Assembly (NCBI RefSeq): GCF_000484695.1
Contig: NZ_AXVR01000011.1
Span: 42,875-106,874 of the forward strand
DNA length: 64,000 nucleotides
Reading direction: 5' to 3'
Origin: Salinispora cortesiana
GTDB lineage: Bacteria; Actinomycetota; Actinomycetes; Mycobacteriales; Micromonosporaceae
The notes under the pieces were generated by a model. It did not search any database, had not been told where the DNA came from, and worked only from the letters and a program-made list of their open reading frames with translations. A program made the translations under genes and the position numbers. This document shows positions 9,747 through 18,269 of this stretch, piece by piece (within the stretch, counting starts at the first letter, position 1; the number at the start of each line of letters is the position of its first letter).

Positions 9747-11287
9747 GCGGGACGAGTGCGGCGAGGTTCTCGCCGGCCGGTGGGCTGACCGCGGAGGATC
9801 TCGGCGCCATCCACCTGATCGGGGCGGGCGGGGTCGGGATGAGTGGCCTGGCCCGGCTCTTCCTCACCCGCGGGATCTCGGTCTCCGGCAGCGAGCTGCG
9901 CGAGTGGCCATCCCTGGCGGGCCTGCGGGCACTGGGTGGCACCATCCACATGAGTCACGAGGTGGCCAACCTCGACGGTGTGGACACCGTCGTCTACTCC
10001 TCGGCAATCCCCCCCGACCACCTGGAGCTGGTGGAGGCGCGCCGTCGTGGCCTGCGGGTGCTGCACCGTTCCGAGGCACTTGCGGCGGCGATGACCGGCC
10101 GGCGGACGGTCGCGGTGGCGGGCACCCACGGCAAGACCACCACCACCTCGATGGTGACCATGGTGCTCCAGCAGGCCGGGGTGGATCCGTCCTTCGTGAT
10201 CGGCGGGGAGATATCTGAGGTCGGTTCCGGTGCACACCACGGCACGGGTGAGTACTTCGTGGTGGAGGCGGACGAGAGCGACCGCTCCTTTCTGATCTAT
10301 CGGCCATTCGTGTCGATCATCACCAACATTGAGGCCGACCACCTGAACACCTACGGTGACCTGGCCAATCTGGAAGCGGCCTTCGCTGACTTCGCCCGCC
10401 TCACCGACCCGGACGGTTTCATCATCACCTGTGCTGACGACCCGGGGAGCCGGCGGCTGGCCGAGACGCTGCGGGCCGAGGGGCGGCGGGTGCACACGTA
10501 TGGCACCGCGACCGACGCGGACCTACGGCTGACCGAGATGGCCTCATCCACCCGGGGCATTCGCTATCTCGCCGAGATCGATGGCCGGTCGTTGGGCGAG
10601 TTCCGGCTGCCGGTGCCGGGGCGGCACATGGGTCTCAACAGCGCCTCGGCGGTGCTTGCCGAATACCTATTGGACCTGCCGCTGGAGGCGGCGCAGGCCG
10701 CGCTGGCGGCCTTCCCCGGCGTGCGGCGGCGCTTCGAGCGTAAGGGCGTCGCGGACGATGTGCTGGTCTACGACGAGTACGCCTACCACCCGACACCTAT
10801 TGCGCTGGCCCTGCGGACGCTGCGGGAGGTGGCCGGCGACGGAGGGCTGATCGTGGTGTTCCAGCCCTATCGGCTCTACCGCACCCGGGATCTGCAGGCG
10901 GAGATCGCCGAGGCCCTCGCCATCGCCGACGAGTTGGTGCTGCTGGAGGTCTTCGGCCCCGGGGAGTTGCGGGAGCCGGGGGAGGGGTCGGCGGCGTTGA
11001 TCGAGGCGGTGCCGCTGCCGGCCGACCGGAAGGTCTTCGTGGACTCCTGGGAGGCGGCCCCGGTCGAGGTGGCCCGCCGGGCCAAGCCGGGTGATGTCGT
11101 GGTGACGATGGGCGCGCCGCCCAGTTCGCTGCTGGGCGACCAACTGCTCGACGCGTTGTCGAAGCGGGCCGCGGCGAGCCCCACCGGCATCGTGCCCGGC
11201 GGTGACGTCGGGGGTGCGACGACGATCGGGGGCACCGTCCCCGACATCCCGGGTGGCTCCACTCCAGATGTTTCCACCGCCGGATGA
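9743..11287 (+). CDS. murC: UDP-MurNAc:L-alanine ligase MurC
   Basis: First Mur ligase, adding L-alanine to UDP-MurNAc. It has 514 residues with the N-terminal Rossmann-like motif HLIGAGGVGMSGLA, a P-loop in GTHGKTTTTSM, the ligase motif EADESDRSF and the C-terminal domain motif YDEYAYHPTPIA. The C-terminal 45 residues are a low-complexity Gly/Thr/Pro tail. The GTG start overlaps the murG stop, and the stop overlaps the ftsQ ATG. murC lies between murG and ftsQ; in Streptomyces it lies outside the cluster. Confidence 0.96.
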   Translation: MSGTSAARFSPAGGLTAEDLGAIHLIGAGGVGMSGLARLFLTRGISVSGSELREWPSLAGLRALGGTIHMSHEVANLDGVDTVVYSSAIPPDHLELVEARRRGLRVLHRSEALAAAMTGRRTVAVAGTHGKTTTTSMVTMVLQQAGVDPSFVIGGEISEVGSGAHHGTGEYFVVEADESDRSFLIYRPFVSIITNIEADHLNTYGDLANLEAAFADFARLTDPDGFIITCADDPGSRRLAETLRAEGRRVHTYGTATDADLRLTEMASSTRGIRYLAEIDGRSLGEFRLPVPGRHMGLNSASAVLAEYLLDLPLEAAQAALAAFPGVRRRFERKGVADDVLVYDEYAYHPTPIALALRTLREVAGDGGLIVVFQPYRLYRTRDLQAEIAEALAIADELVLLEVFGPGELREPGEGSAALIEAVPLPADRKVFVDSWEAAPVEVARRAKPGDVVVTMGAPPSSLLGDQLLDALSKRAAASPTGIVPGGDVGGATTIGGTVPDIPGGSTPDVSTAG

Positions 11288-12102
11288 GTTCGGGGCCTAC
11301 GCGTCGGCGTACCTCCGGGGTGGAGGGGGGTGTCGGCCGCCGGGGGCCGGTCCGCCGGTGGCAGCTGGTTCGGGCCGGCCGGGACGCGGTGCCCGCCTCA
11401 ACCCGACGGTTCATGGCCCGGGCCCGGCGGCGCCGAATGCGCGCCGTTTTGCCCTGGGCGCTCACGGCTGGCGGGTTGGCGCTGGCGGGGTTGGTCGGCT
11501 GGATACTGGTCGGCACTGGCCTGTTCGGGGTGCGTGAGGTGCGGGTGGAGGGGGCCGAGTTGGTGACCCCGGTCGAGGTGCGTGATGTCGCGGGTGTGCC
11601 CGACGGCACGCCACTGGCCCGGGTGGACCTTGCCGCCACCGCGGCGCGCATCGGGGCCCTGCCGGCGGTCGAGCGGGTTGACGTGACGCGGGACTGGCCG
11701 GATGCCCTCGTGGTTCGGCTGACCGAGCGGACCGGTGTGGCGGTGGTGCCGCAGGAGGACCGGTTTCTCGTGGTGGATGCTGCTGGGGTCGTCTTTCGCC
11801 GGCTGTCGGCGCCCCCCGACGGCTTACCGGTGATCCGGCTGGCGGCACCGGGCCCGGCCGATCCGGAGACCCAGGCCGCTCTGGCGGTGCTCGCCGAGCT
11901 CACCCCGCAGCTGCGGGGTGAGCTCGTGAACATCACGGTGGAAGGGCTGGCCCGACTCACGCTTCACCTGCGCGATGAGCGGCGGGTGGTGTGGGGGGAC
12001 GCGACCCGGGGGGCAGACAAGGCGCAGGTCGCCACCGCGTTGCTGAACGGGGCGGCGGCCACGATCGATGTCAGCGCTCCGGACGTGGTGACCGTTCGGT
12101 GA
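11284..12102 (+). CDS. ftsQ: Divisome protein FtsQ (POTRA domain)
   Basis: Bitopic division protein that recruits FtsL/FtsB. The 272-residue product has a basic cytoplasmic N-terminus, one membrane segment (about residues 58-80, WALTAGGLALAGLVGWILVG), a POTRA domain beginning FGVREVRVEGAELVTPVEV, and a FtsQ domain ending in WGDATRGADKAQVATALLNG, a segment typical of FtsQ C-termini. The ATG overlaps the murC stop (ATGA). Confidence 0.93.
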   Translation: MSSGPTRRRTSGVEGGVGRRGPVRRWQLVRAGRDAVPASTRRFMARARRRRMRAVLPWALTAGGLALAGLVGWILVGTGLFGVREVRVEGAELVTPVEVRDVAGVPDGTPLARVDLAATAARIGALPAVERVDVTRDWPDALVVRLTERTGVAVVPQEDRFLVVDAAGVVFRRLSAPPDGLPVIRLAAPGPADPETQAALAVLAELTPQLRGELVNITVEGLARLTLHLRDERRVVWGDATRGADKAQVATALLNGAAATIDVSAPDVVTVR

Positions 12103-12191
12103 TATGTGATCTGCCCGCCGGGGCGACACGCCGCCGGGTTGCTTGGCACATCGGGCGGAGGCGCTTACGTTGCCCCGAAGAGGATCAGTGG

Positions 12192-12221
12192 TTGACATAA
12201 ATGTAACCCTCTAGTAGAGGG
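12192..12221 (+). promoter_or_regulatory. ftsZ promoter region with 15-bp palindrome
   Basis: The 226-bp gap between ftsQ and ftsZ holds a -35-like TTGACA (12192-12197), a 17-nt spacer and a -10-like TAGAGG (12215-12220). Overlapping the -10 is a perfect inverted repeat, CCCTCTA-G-TAGAGGG (12207-12221). The arrangement suggests a dedicated ftsZ promoter with a possible operator, as expected for a gene whose level must rise for sporulation septation in actinomycetes. The regulator is unknown. Confidence 0.6.
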
Positions 12222-12328
12222 TGAGGGTTTACACCCGAACCCTGGTGATGGCCGCGTCGTCAACCGTTGATCCTGGGCAAGCCGAGTGGCGCGGCCCATG
12301 CCAATCTCGAGGGGGAAAGGACCTTCAG

Positions 12329-13444
12329 ATGACACCTCCGCACAACTACCTGGCGGTCATCAAGGTCGTCGGTATCGGTGGTGGCGGCGTGAATGCCGTC
12401 AACCGAATGATCGAGGTTGGGCTCAAGGGCGTCGAGTTCATCGCGATCAACACCGATGCGCAGGCACTGTTGATGAGTGACGCCGATGTCAAGCTCGACG
12501 TGGGGCGGGAACTGACCCGTGGTCTGGGCGCCGGTGCCAACCCGGATGTCGGAAAGAACGCGGCCGAGGACCACCGCGACGAGATCGAGGAAGTTCTGAA
12601 GGGCGCCGACATGGTCTTCGTGACCTGCGGCGAGGGTGGTGGCACCGGCACCGGGGGAGCTCCGGTGGTGGCGAACATCGCCCGCAAGCTCGGCGCGCTC
12701 ACCATCGGTGTGGTCACCCGGCCGTTCTCGTTCGAGGGCAAGCGCCGCCAGGTGCAGGCCGAGGCCGGCATTGACGAGTTGCGGAACCAGTGCGACACGC
12801 TGATCGTGATCCCGAACGACCGGCTCCTCGCGCTCGGTGACCGGAACATCTCCATGATGGATGCCTTCCGCACCGCGGACCAGGTGCTCCTCTCCGGTGT
12901 CCAGGGGATCACCGACCTGATCACCACTCCCGGTCTGATCAATCTGGACTTCGCCGATGTCAAGAGTGTGATGAGCGGTGCCGGCAGCGCGCTGATGGGA
13001 ATCGGTAGTGCCCGGGGTGAAAACCGGGCGGTGGAGGCGGCCGAGGCGGCCATCTCCAGCCCGTTGCTGGAGCAGAGCATGGACGGTGCCCGCGGCGTGC
13101 TGCTCTCGATCGCGGGCGGTTCCGACCTGGGACTGTTCGAGATCAACGATGCGGCGCAACTGGTCACCGACGCGGCCCACCCGGAAGCCAACATCATTTT
13201 CGGTGCGGTGATCGACGACGCCCTCGGCGACGAGGTGCGGGTTACCGTCATCGCCGCAGGCTTCGACGGAGGCGCGCCCGCATACAAGGCGGCCGAGCCG
13301 GCCCGCAAGACGAATCAGAATCAGCCGGCACCGGCCACGCCGGCGGTACCGGCGCCGCCCACCACCCCCGCCCCGCAGCAGTCGCCGCGTCGGGTTCTCT
13401 TCGACGATGTCGATGTTCCCGACTTCCTCAAGAACGGTTCCTGA
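12329..13444 (+). CDS. ftsZ: Cell division GTPase FtsZ
   Basis: Tubulin-like GTPase forming the Z ring. From ATG 12329 the product has 371 residues. The tubulin signature GGGTGTG is at 103-109; the GTPase core is followed by a Pro/Ala-rich linker and the conserved C-terminal peptide [11 protein letters not shown], which binds SepF. The start is set by the Shine-Dalgarno GGGGGAAAGG (12311-12320) and by the usual [15 protein letters not shown] opening; the longer upstream frame crosses the promoter and is rejected. Confidence 0.98.
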   Translation: MTPPHNYLAVIKVVGIGGGGVNAVNRMIEVGLKGVEFIAINTDAQALLMSDADVKLDVGRELTRGLGAGANPDVGKNAAEDHRDEIEEVLKGADMVFVTCGEGGGTGTGGAPVVANIARKLGALTIGVVTRPFSFEGKRRQVQAEAGIDELRNQCDTLIVIPNDRLLALGDRNISMMDAFRTADQVLLSGVQGITDLITTPGLINLDFADVKSVMSGAGSALMGIGSARGENRAVEAAEAAISSPLLEQSMDGARGVLLSIAGGSDLGLFEINDAAQLVTDAAHPEANIIFGAVIDDALGDEVRVTVIAAGFDGGAPAYKAAEPARKTNQNQPAPATPAVPAPPTTPAPQQSPRRVLFDDVDVPDFLKNGS

Positions 13445-13453
13445 GTCCTGCCG

Positions 13454-14200
13454 ATGACCAACACCCCCGCCGCGACGCCCACCAACCGGAACGCTGATCT
13501 TGCAGCTGGCCTTGCCCGAGTCCGTACCCGAATCGCCGACGCCTGTGCGGCGGCCGGTCGAGACCCCGGGGAGGTGGCCATGATCGCGGTAACCAAGACG
13601 TACCCGGCGAGTGACGTTGTCGCCCTGGTGGGGCTCGGGGCAGTCGAGGTGGGGGAGAACCGGGACCAGGAGGCCGCGGTGAAGGCCGCCGAGGTGGCCG
13701 CGGCGGGGGTGACACCTCGGTGGCACTTCATTGGCCAGCTGCAGCGGAACAAGGCGAAGTCGGTGGTCCGGTACGCCGACGTGGTGCAGTCGGTTGACAG
13801 CGTCCGGTTGGCCCGGGCGTTGGATCGGGCCTCGGCGGCAGAACGGGACCAGCCGTTGGAGGTGCTCCTTCAGGTCAGCATCGATGGGGCGGTGGGTCGC
13901 GGCGGTGCGTTGCCCGACTCCGCCGACCCGGACGCGGGACTCGATCCGGTGGCCGAGGTGGTGGCGGGTGCCGACGGGCTGCGGCTCGGCGGGTTGATGG
14001 CAGTGGCGCCGCTGGGCTGGGAGCCGGACCGGGCGTTTGCCCGGTTGGCGGAGGTGGCGTCCGGGTTCCGGGTCCAGCATCCGCAGGCGATGATGTTGTC
14101 GGCTGGTATGAGCGGGGATCTGGAATCGGCGATCCGGCACGGCGCGACACATGTCCGGGTAGGCAGCGCGTTACTCGGAATGCGCCCCACGCTGCGGTAG
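13454..14200 (+). CDS. YggS/PLPBP family pyridoxal phosphate-binding protein
   Basis: Single-domain alanine-racemase-fold protein thought to control PLP homeostasis. It has 248 residues with the PLP lysine in IAVTKTYP (Lys48), the QLQRNK motif, and the C-terminal LSAGMSGDLESAIRHGATHVRVGSA phosphate-binding region (quoted in part). It starts 9 bp after ftsZ; in many actinobacteria pgeF lies between ftsZ and this gene and is absent here. The position next to sepF is conserved in Gram-positive bacteria. Confidence 0.92.
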   Translation: MTNTPAATPTNRNADLAAGLARVRTRIADACAAAGRDPGEVAMIAVTKTYPASDVVALVGLGAVEVGENRDQEAAVKAAEVAAAGVTPRWHFIGQLQRNKAKSVVRYADVVQSVDSVRLARALDRASAAERDQPLEVLLQVSIDGAVGRGGALPDSADPDAGLDPVAEVVAGADGLRLGGLMAVAPLGWEPDRAFARLAEVASGFRVQHPQAMMLSAGMSGDLESAIRHGATHVRVGSALLGMRPTLR

Positions 14201-14267
14201 CCTGACCGCCAGGAGCAAATTACATCGGTGTTGTTTGGTGGGAGTGGCATTCCTCTCGTCGGGGTTG

Positions 14268-14293
14268 GGGCGCGCGACGCGAAGCGCGCGCCC
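14268..14293 (+). terminator. GC-rich hairpin between yggS and sepF
   Basis: A perfect 9-bp stem (14268-14276 with 14285-14293, GGGCGCGCG/CGCGCGCCC) with an 8-nt loop lies in the 187-bp gap. There is no T-run, so it is either an intrinsic terminator lacking a U-tract or an mRNA stabilising or attenuating structure before sepF. Confidence 0.45.
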
Positions 14294-14387
14294 GGGGGGT
14301 GCCGATCCGGCGAGCAGAAGTGATCCACTTGCGGCAGACGACACGGCACAGGGGTGCGTGCCGTAGGGCGGACGGGAAGGGCGCGGG

Positions 14388-15074
14388 ATGGGTGCGCTGC
14401 GCAAGGCGGGGGTCTGGCTCGGTCTGGTCGAGGAGGACGACGAGCGGGCTTACGACGATGGTGGCTACGACAAGGGGAGCTACCGCGAGTCGCGGTATCG
14501 GTCGAGCCGATACTCCGAGGACTTCGGAGAAGAGGACGACGACGTCGAGGAGGCCGCTCCGCCCCGCTCGCGGCTCGGCGACCGGGGACGTCTGGAGCGG
14601 GCTGCGGCACGGTCGAGTGACGTCGACCACCGCGAGGAGGGCGAGCAGTCGGAGCGGGTCGAGCGCACGAGCGTCCGATCGATCACCCGGTCCGCCCCCG
14701 AGTCGTCTGGAGCCCTGACCTACCACACCCGCGACAACCTGGCCTTGGCGCCCCAGGCGCCGGTCCGGGAGCGGGTGCCGGTGGAGGAGGAGCAGCGCTA
14801 CCAGATCACCACGCTGCACCCGACGACCTACCGGGAGGCGCGGACGATCGGCGAGCACTTCCGAGACGGTGTCCCCGTCATCATCAACCTGACGGAGATG
14901 GATGAGGCGGATGCCCGGCGACTGGTTGATTTCGCCGCCGGGCTGGCGTTCGGGCTGCGCGGTACGATCGAGCGCGTGACCAACCGGGTGTTCCTGCTTT
15001 CGCCGGCCAATGTCCAGGTCACCGCGGAGGACAAAGCCAAGATCGCTGAGGGCGGCTTCTTCAGCCTCAGTTGA
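14388..15074 (+). CDS. sepF: Cell division protein SepF
   Basis: Cytoplasmic FtsZ membrane anchor and bundling protein, essential in actinobacteria that lack FtsA. The 228-residue product has an N-terminal segment [19 protein letters not shown] that can form an amphipathic membrane-binding helix, a long acidic/Arg/Ser-rich linker (about residues 20-130), and the SepF core containing the [20 protein letters not shown] region near the C-terminus. ATG 14388 follows a GGAAGGGCGCGGG stretch. Confidence 0.95.
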   Translation: MGALRKAGVWLGLVEEDDERAYDDGGYDKGSYRESRYRSSRYSEDFGEEDDDVEEAAPPRSRLGDRGRLERAAARSSDVDHREEGEQSERVERTSVRSITRSAPESSGALTYHTRDNLALAPQAPVRERVPVEEEQRYQITTLHPTTYREARTIGEHFRDGVPVIINLTEMDEADARRLVDFAAGLAFGLRGTIERVTNRVFLLSPANVQVTAEDKAKIAEGGFFSLS

Positions 15075-15083
15075 TCAGCCCGA

Positions 15084-15413
15084 GTGCAAGGGACGTCGCC
15101 AGCCGTGTTGTCAATCCTGCTGCAGGTTCTTTATCTGGTCTTGTTTGTCTTTCTTCTTATCCTGTTGTCCCGATTTGTGTTGAGTGCTGTGCTCCAGTAC
15201 GGCCGGCGTTGGCAACCAGGACGGGGGGCGTCGGCGGGGCTGGAAACCGTGTGGAGCGTCACTGATCCTCCGCTCCACGCGTTGAGGCGTGTGATCCCTC
15301 CGCTGCGAATTGGTACCGTGAGCATCGACCTGGCCTCCCTTGTGCTCCTGGTTATCCTGTTCGTGCTGATGGAGTTCGTGTTAGGGCCGTCGATCTACCG
15401 GACCGCTGGATGA
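15084..15413 (+). CDS. YggT family membrane protein
   Basis: Small membrane protein of the YggT/YlmG family, conserved between sepF and divIVA in Gram-positive bacteria; its role is not firmly established. It has 109 residues with two hydrophobic segments (LLQVLYLVLFVFLLILLSRF and VSIDLASLVLLVILFVLMEF) flanking a loop containing TDPPLHALRRVIPPLRIG, typical of the family. The start is uncertain: GTG 15084 or GTG 15105, the latter preceded by AAGGGA. Confidence 0.88.
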   Translation: MQGTSPAVLSILLQVLYLVLFVFLLILLSRFVLSAVLQYGRRWQPGRGASAGLETVWSVTDPPLHALRRVIPPLRIGTVSIDLASLVLLVILFVLMEFVLGPSIYRTAG

Positions 15414-15454
15414 CCGATGCGCTTTCGCGGCCGCAACTGACCCGAGGAGTTTCG

Positions 15455-16267
15455 ATGCCGCTGACCCCGGCCGACGTCCACAACGTCGCCTTCAAAAAGC
15501 CGCCGATCGGCAAGCGGGGGTACGACGAGGAGGAGGTCGATGCCTTCCTGGATGAGGTCGAGCGTGAGCTGGCCCGTCTGATCGAGGAGAACAACGAGCT
15601 GCGCGCTCAGGTGGAGCGCGGTGGCCGTGGCGGCGGCCCCGCCGGTCCGGTCGGCCCCGGCGGTGACGCCCGGCTCGCCGCCGAGCTCAACGACGTGAAG
15701 GCCCAGCTCGACCGGGTCCAGCGGGACAAGGCCGGGGCCGAGCAGGCCGCCCGCGCGATGCAGGCGGAGCTGGAGCAGGTCCGCGGCGCCGGTGCCGTGC
15801 CGGCCGGTGGCGACGGTGAGCAGCAGGCGCTGCGGGTGCTGATGATGGCCCAGCGGACCGCCGATGATCACGTCACCGACGCCCGCCGCGAAGCCGACCA
15901 GGTGCTCTCCGAGGCCCGGTCCAAGGCCGAGGAGGTCACCCGCGAGGCGCGGGCGAAGGCCGATGCCCTGGAGCGGGACGCCCGTCAGCGGCACCAGGAG
16001 GCTATGGGTGGCCTGGACACCAAGCGCACTGCGTTGCAGGAGCACATCGAGGGGCTCAAGCAGTTCGAGCGCGAGTACCGCACCCGCCTCAAGGCGTACC
16101 TCGAAAGTCAGCTGCGTGATCTTGACAGCCGTGGGCAGGGCCCGGATGTCGAGATCGACCGGACCGATGGTGGTGGGCGCGCTGGTGGAGGCAATGGACT
16201 TGCCGCAGCCGGTCTCGCCGGCTCCTACGGCGGCGGTCGCTCCGGCGCGCTGGAAGCCGGTCGCTGA
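15455..16267 (+). CDS. wag31: Polar growth protein Wag31/DivIVA
   Basis: Coiled-coil scaffold that marks poles and directs tip extension in actinobacteria. From ATG 15455 the product has 270 residues and begins MPLTPADVHNVAFKKPPIGK, the DivIVA membrane-targeting opening, followed by YDEEEVDAFLDEVE and a long second coiled coil (about residues 130-240); a Gly/Ala-rich linker separates the two. The start is chosen for its GAGGAG Shine-Dalgarno; an upstream ATG at 15410 overlapping the YggT stop would add 15 atypical residues. Confidence 0.95.
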   Translation: MPLTPADVHNVAFKKPPIGKRGYDEEEVDAFLDEVERELARLIEENNELRAQVERGGRGGGPAGPVGPGGDARLAAELNDVKAQLDRVQRDKAGAEQAARAMQAELEQVRGAGAVPAGGDGEQQALRVLMMAQRTADDHVTDARREADQVLSEARSKAEEVTREARAKADALERDARQRHQEAMGGLDTKRTALQEHIEGLKQFEREYRTRLKAYLESQLRDLDSRGQGPDVEIDRTDGGGRAGGGNGLAAAGLAGSYGGGRSGALEAGR

Positions 16268-16343
16268 CCACACCGGCCGGCGGTCGTCGCGCTGACGGCC
16301 GCCCGGTCTCGCTCAGAATCGGAACGAGGCGCGGGGGTGGGCT

Positions 16344-16928
16344 TTGATAGTCGCCAGTATCCTGCTCATTCTCGTTGCGGTGGTGCTGCTGGTGGCTGGC
16401 CTCGCTGATGGATCCAGCCTCCTGCTGATTGTCTCCATCGCGGCCAGTCTGCTGGCCGCCGTCGCGCTCGTCGTGGGTGCCCGCCAGGCAGCCGCGTCCC
16501 GGGCTGCGGCGGAGCGACCGCCGTCCGAGACTGATCGAGGCGGTGGGAGTGCCGACCGGCAACCGGGGAGCTTCATGCTTCCCGGGCAGCACTTTCCCCC
16601 GCTGATCGACCATGGCGGCACCGGGTGGCGGCAACCACCCGGGCCGCCGGTCGCAGTCTCCGAACCGGTTGCGAACGACGAGCCAGCTCCACAGTCAGTT
16701 TCCCCGGCGGAGGCAGCACGGCTGGCCCGACTCGGCCGGGAGGTGTGGGTGGTTGACGCCCACCCCCGCTACCACCTGGCCGGCTGTTCGCGGCTACTCG
16801 GCGAGCCCGAGCCGCTTCCCGTCGCCGAGGCGGTAGACCTCGGCTTTACCCCTTGTGCCCACTGCGCCCCGGTCGCCACCTTGTTGACCGAGGAAGGACG
16901 GATCGCCAGCGGCGGTGCCGGTGCCTGA
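16344..16928 (+). CDS. Membrane protein with Ada-like HC-CxxC metal-binding tail
   Basis: Not a recognised named family. The 194-residue product has two hydrophobic segments near the N-terminus (IVASILLILVAVVLLVAGLA and LLLIVSIAASLLAAVALVVG), a Pro/Arg-rich linker, and a C-terminal module with His144, Cys148, Cys171 and Cys174 in the pattern YHxxxC-x22-CxxC followed by Ala-Pro. That spacing and the GFTPCAHCAP ending resemble the small metal-binding domains of Ada and of some secreted nucleases. It starts with TTG after GGGGGTGGG. It sits between wag31 and a DUF167 gene, so a cell-envelope role is possible but unproven. Confidence 0.7.
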   Translation: MIVASILLILVAVVLLVAGLADGSSLLLIVSIAASLLAAVALVVGARQAAASRAAAERPPSETDRGGGSADRQPGSFMLPGQHFPPLIDHGGTGWRQPPGPPVAVSEPVANDEPAPQSVSPAEAARLARLGREVWVVDAHPRYHLAGCSRLLGEPEPLPVAEAVDLGFTPCAHCAPVATLLTEEGRIASGGAGA

Positions 16929-17235
16929 GGCGCCCGACGCCCACGGCGATGAACCGTTGACCGTCGCGGTCCGGATCAAGCCGGGATCGTCTCGGTCCCG
17001 GGTTGGGGGCCGTTACCCGGGGCCTTATGGCCCTGCTCTGGTTATCGCGGTGACGGCACCACCGGTGGATGGGCGGGCCACCGAGGCGGCGCTTCGTGTC
17101 CTCGCCGAAGCGCTCGGAGTCCGGCGGAGAGCGGTTTCCCTGGGCGCTGGGGCGGCCAGTCGAGACAAGATCTTTTATGTCGGTGGGGTCAGCGCCGAGA
17201 TCGCCCAGACGCTGCACCAGCTCCGCGACGGATAG
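16915..17235 (+). CDS. DUF167/YggU family protein
   Basis: Small cytoplasmic protein of the YggU family, function unknown. It has 106 residues with the family features VRIKPGSSRSRVGG near the N-terminus, the PPVDGRATEAALRVLAEALGV core and a late SRDKIFYV strand. The start is GTG 16915 or GTG 16921; both overlap the end of the upstream gene. YggU genes often lie near yggS/yggT, as here. Confidence 0.85.
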   Translation: MPVPEAPDAHGDEPLTVAVRIKPGSSRSRVGGRYPGPYGPALVIAVTAPPVDGRATEAALRVLAEALGVRRRAVSLGAGAASRDKIFYVGGVSAEIAQTLHQLRDG

Positions 17236-17635
17236 GGCGGACCGACCACCACGTGCCCTGGCCTCGCGTCTGGTACTTGGCCCACCCCTGGTATTTGGCC
17301 CGGCCCTCGGCTTCCGGTCCCCGGTTCCTGACCCGTTGCCCTGCCTTGCCCTGCCCTGCTCTGGGCAACGGGTGCTCCTGGTGCGGTGGTGGCTACTTCC
17401 GCGGGCGGCAGCCTGCTCTCCTTGGGTCCGAGGGGCCGGGAAGCTGCCGCGGCGCCGGACGCTGCCGCGGCGGCGGAACGAGGCGGAGCGGTGGCTGCGA
17501 ACCGTCAAGCTGGCAGCGGTGAGCGGCGTACGGGTTTGGCGATTACGGCGAGTTTCGGAGCATTTAGTCTGCTAGCGTTCCTTTTGCCCGAGATGAGTTA
17601 ATTCGGGGTGGGCGTCAGGGCGTCGGTGCGCCACA
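17236..17635. other. Noncoding gap with hairpin and short direct repeat
   Basis: I see no convincing gene here; open frames on both strands lack family features and start signals. The gap holds an imperfect 13-bp direct repeat, TGGTACTTGGCCC (17271-17283) and TGGTATTTGGCCC (17289-17301), and an 11-bp inverted repeat, ACCCGTTGCCC (17331-17341) with its complement at 17363-17373, which could terminate the upstream gene. Confidence 0.5.
17331..17373 (+). terminator. Long-loop hairpin downstream of the DUF167 gene
   Basis: A perfect 11-bp stem with a 21-nt pyrimidine-rich loop, about 100 bp after the DUF167 stop. No T-run follows, so termination is inferred only from position and strength. Confidence 0.35.
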
Positions 17636-17664
17636 TTGTCGGACGCCTGTACGTTCCGTATCCT
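17636..17664 (+). promoter_or_regulatory. Promoter of the DksA/TraR-like gene
   Basis: TTGTCG (17636-17641), a 17-nt spacer and TATCCT (17659-17664) form a reasonable vegetative promoter. Transcription from about 17671 would give an unusually long 5' leader of about 117 nt before the ATG at 17788. The leader is GC-rich and can form short CCGCGG-type stems. Confidence 0.5.
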
Positions 17665-17787
17665 TGCGAACCTCCGGAGTGCGCGGCCCTATGGCTGCGC
17701 GCCCGTTTTGTACCTGGGGGCGCCGAGCGCGGCGGCCTCTGTCCAGGTGCCGCGGTCCTCCGCGGCTCCGCGGCTAAGGGAGCGACG

Positions 17788-18207
17788 ATGGCGAAGCCAG
17801 CCGACACGAGGACCGCCGGCCGTAAGCCGGCGACCAAGTCCACCCGCAGCGCGGCGGAGACCGAGAAGATCCGGGTAGCCCTGGCAGCGCGGCGAGACGA
17901 GCTTCGTGCCGAGTATGATCAGACGTTGAGCGAGATCACCGAGCTGCAGCGCGACCGGCTGACCGACTCGGCCGGGGACGACCAGGCCGATACCGGCACC
18001 AAGACGTTCGAGCGGGAGCAGGAGATTTCCCTCGCGAACAGCATCCTGGAAAGGATCACGCAGGTCGAGCGGGCGCTGGAGCGGCTCGATGAGGGTGGCT
18101 ACGGCTGGTGCGAGCGGTGCGGCAACCCGATCCCGGTGGAGCGGCTGGCTGCCTTCCCGTCGGCGACCCTCTGTGTGACCTGCAAGCAACTGGCGGAGCG
18201 GCGCTGA
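17788..18207 (+). CDS. DksA/TraR family zinc-finger protein
   Basis: Small protein of the DksA/TraR C4 zinc-finger family, which in proteobacteria bind the RNA polymerase secondary channel; actinobacterial members are less well understood. The 139-residue product has a basic N-terminus, a helical coiled-coil hairpin (about residues 28-95) and a zinc finger with Cys108, Cys111, Cys129 and Cys132 in GWCERCGNPIP and LCVTCKQLAE. ATG 17788 follows a GGGAGCG Shine-Dalgarno. lspA follows 62 bp later. Confidence 0.9.
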   Translation: MAKPADTRTAGRKPATKSTRSAAETEKIRVALAARRDELRAEYDQTLSEITELQRDRLTDSAGDDQADTGTKTFEREQEISLANSILERITQVERALERLDEGGYGWCERCGNPIPVERLAAFPSATLCVTCKQLAERR

Positions 18208-18269
18208 GACCTCGCTCCCCAGCAGCCCGGTGAGGCGGCGCCGCCGCCGCGAGCGTCGATGGGGAGCAG

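Noticed and set aside
12260..14152. A 630-codon minus-strand frame opposite ftsZ and yggS
   Set aside because: Antisense shadow of two well supported genes; composition is not protein-like.
17236..17787. Genes suggested by open frames in the gap before the DksA/TraR-like gene
   Set aside because: The frames have no start signals, family motifs or codon bias, and include low-complexity Trp/Cys/Arg-rich translations.
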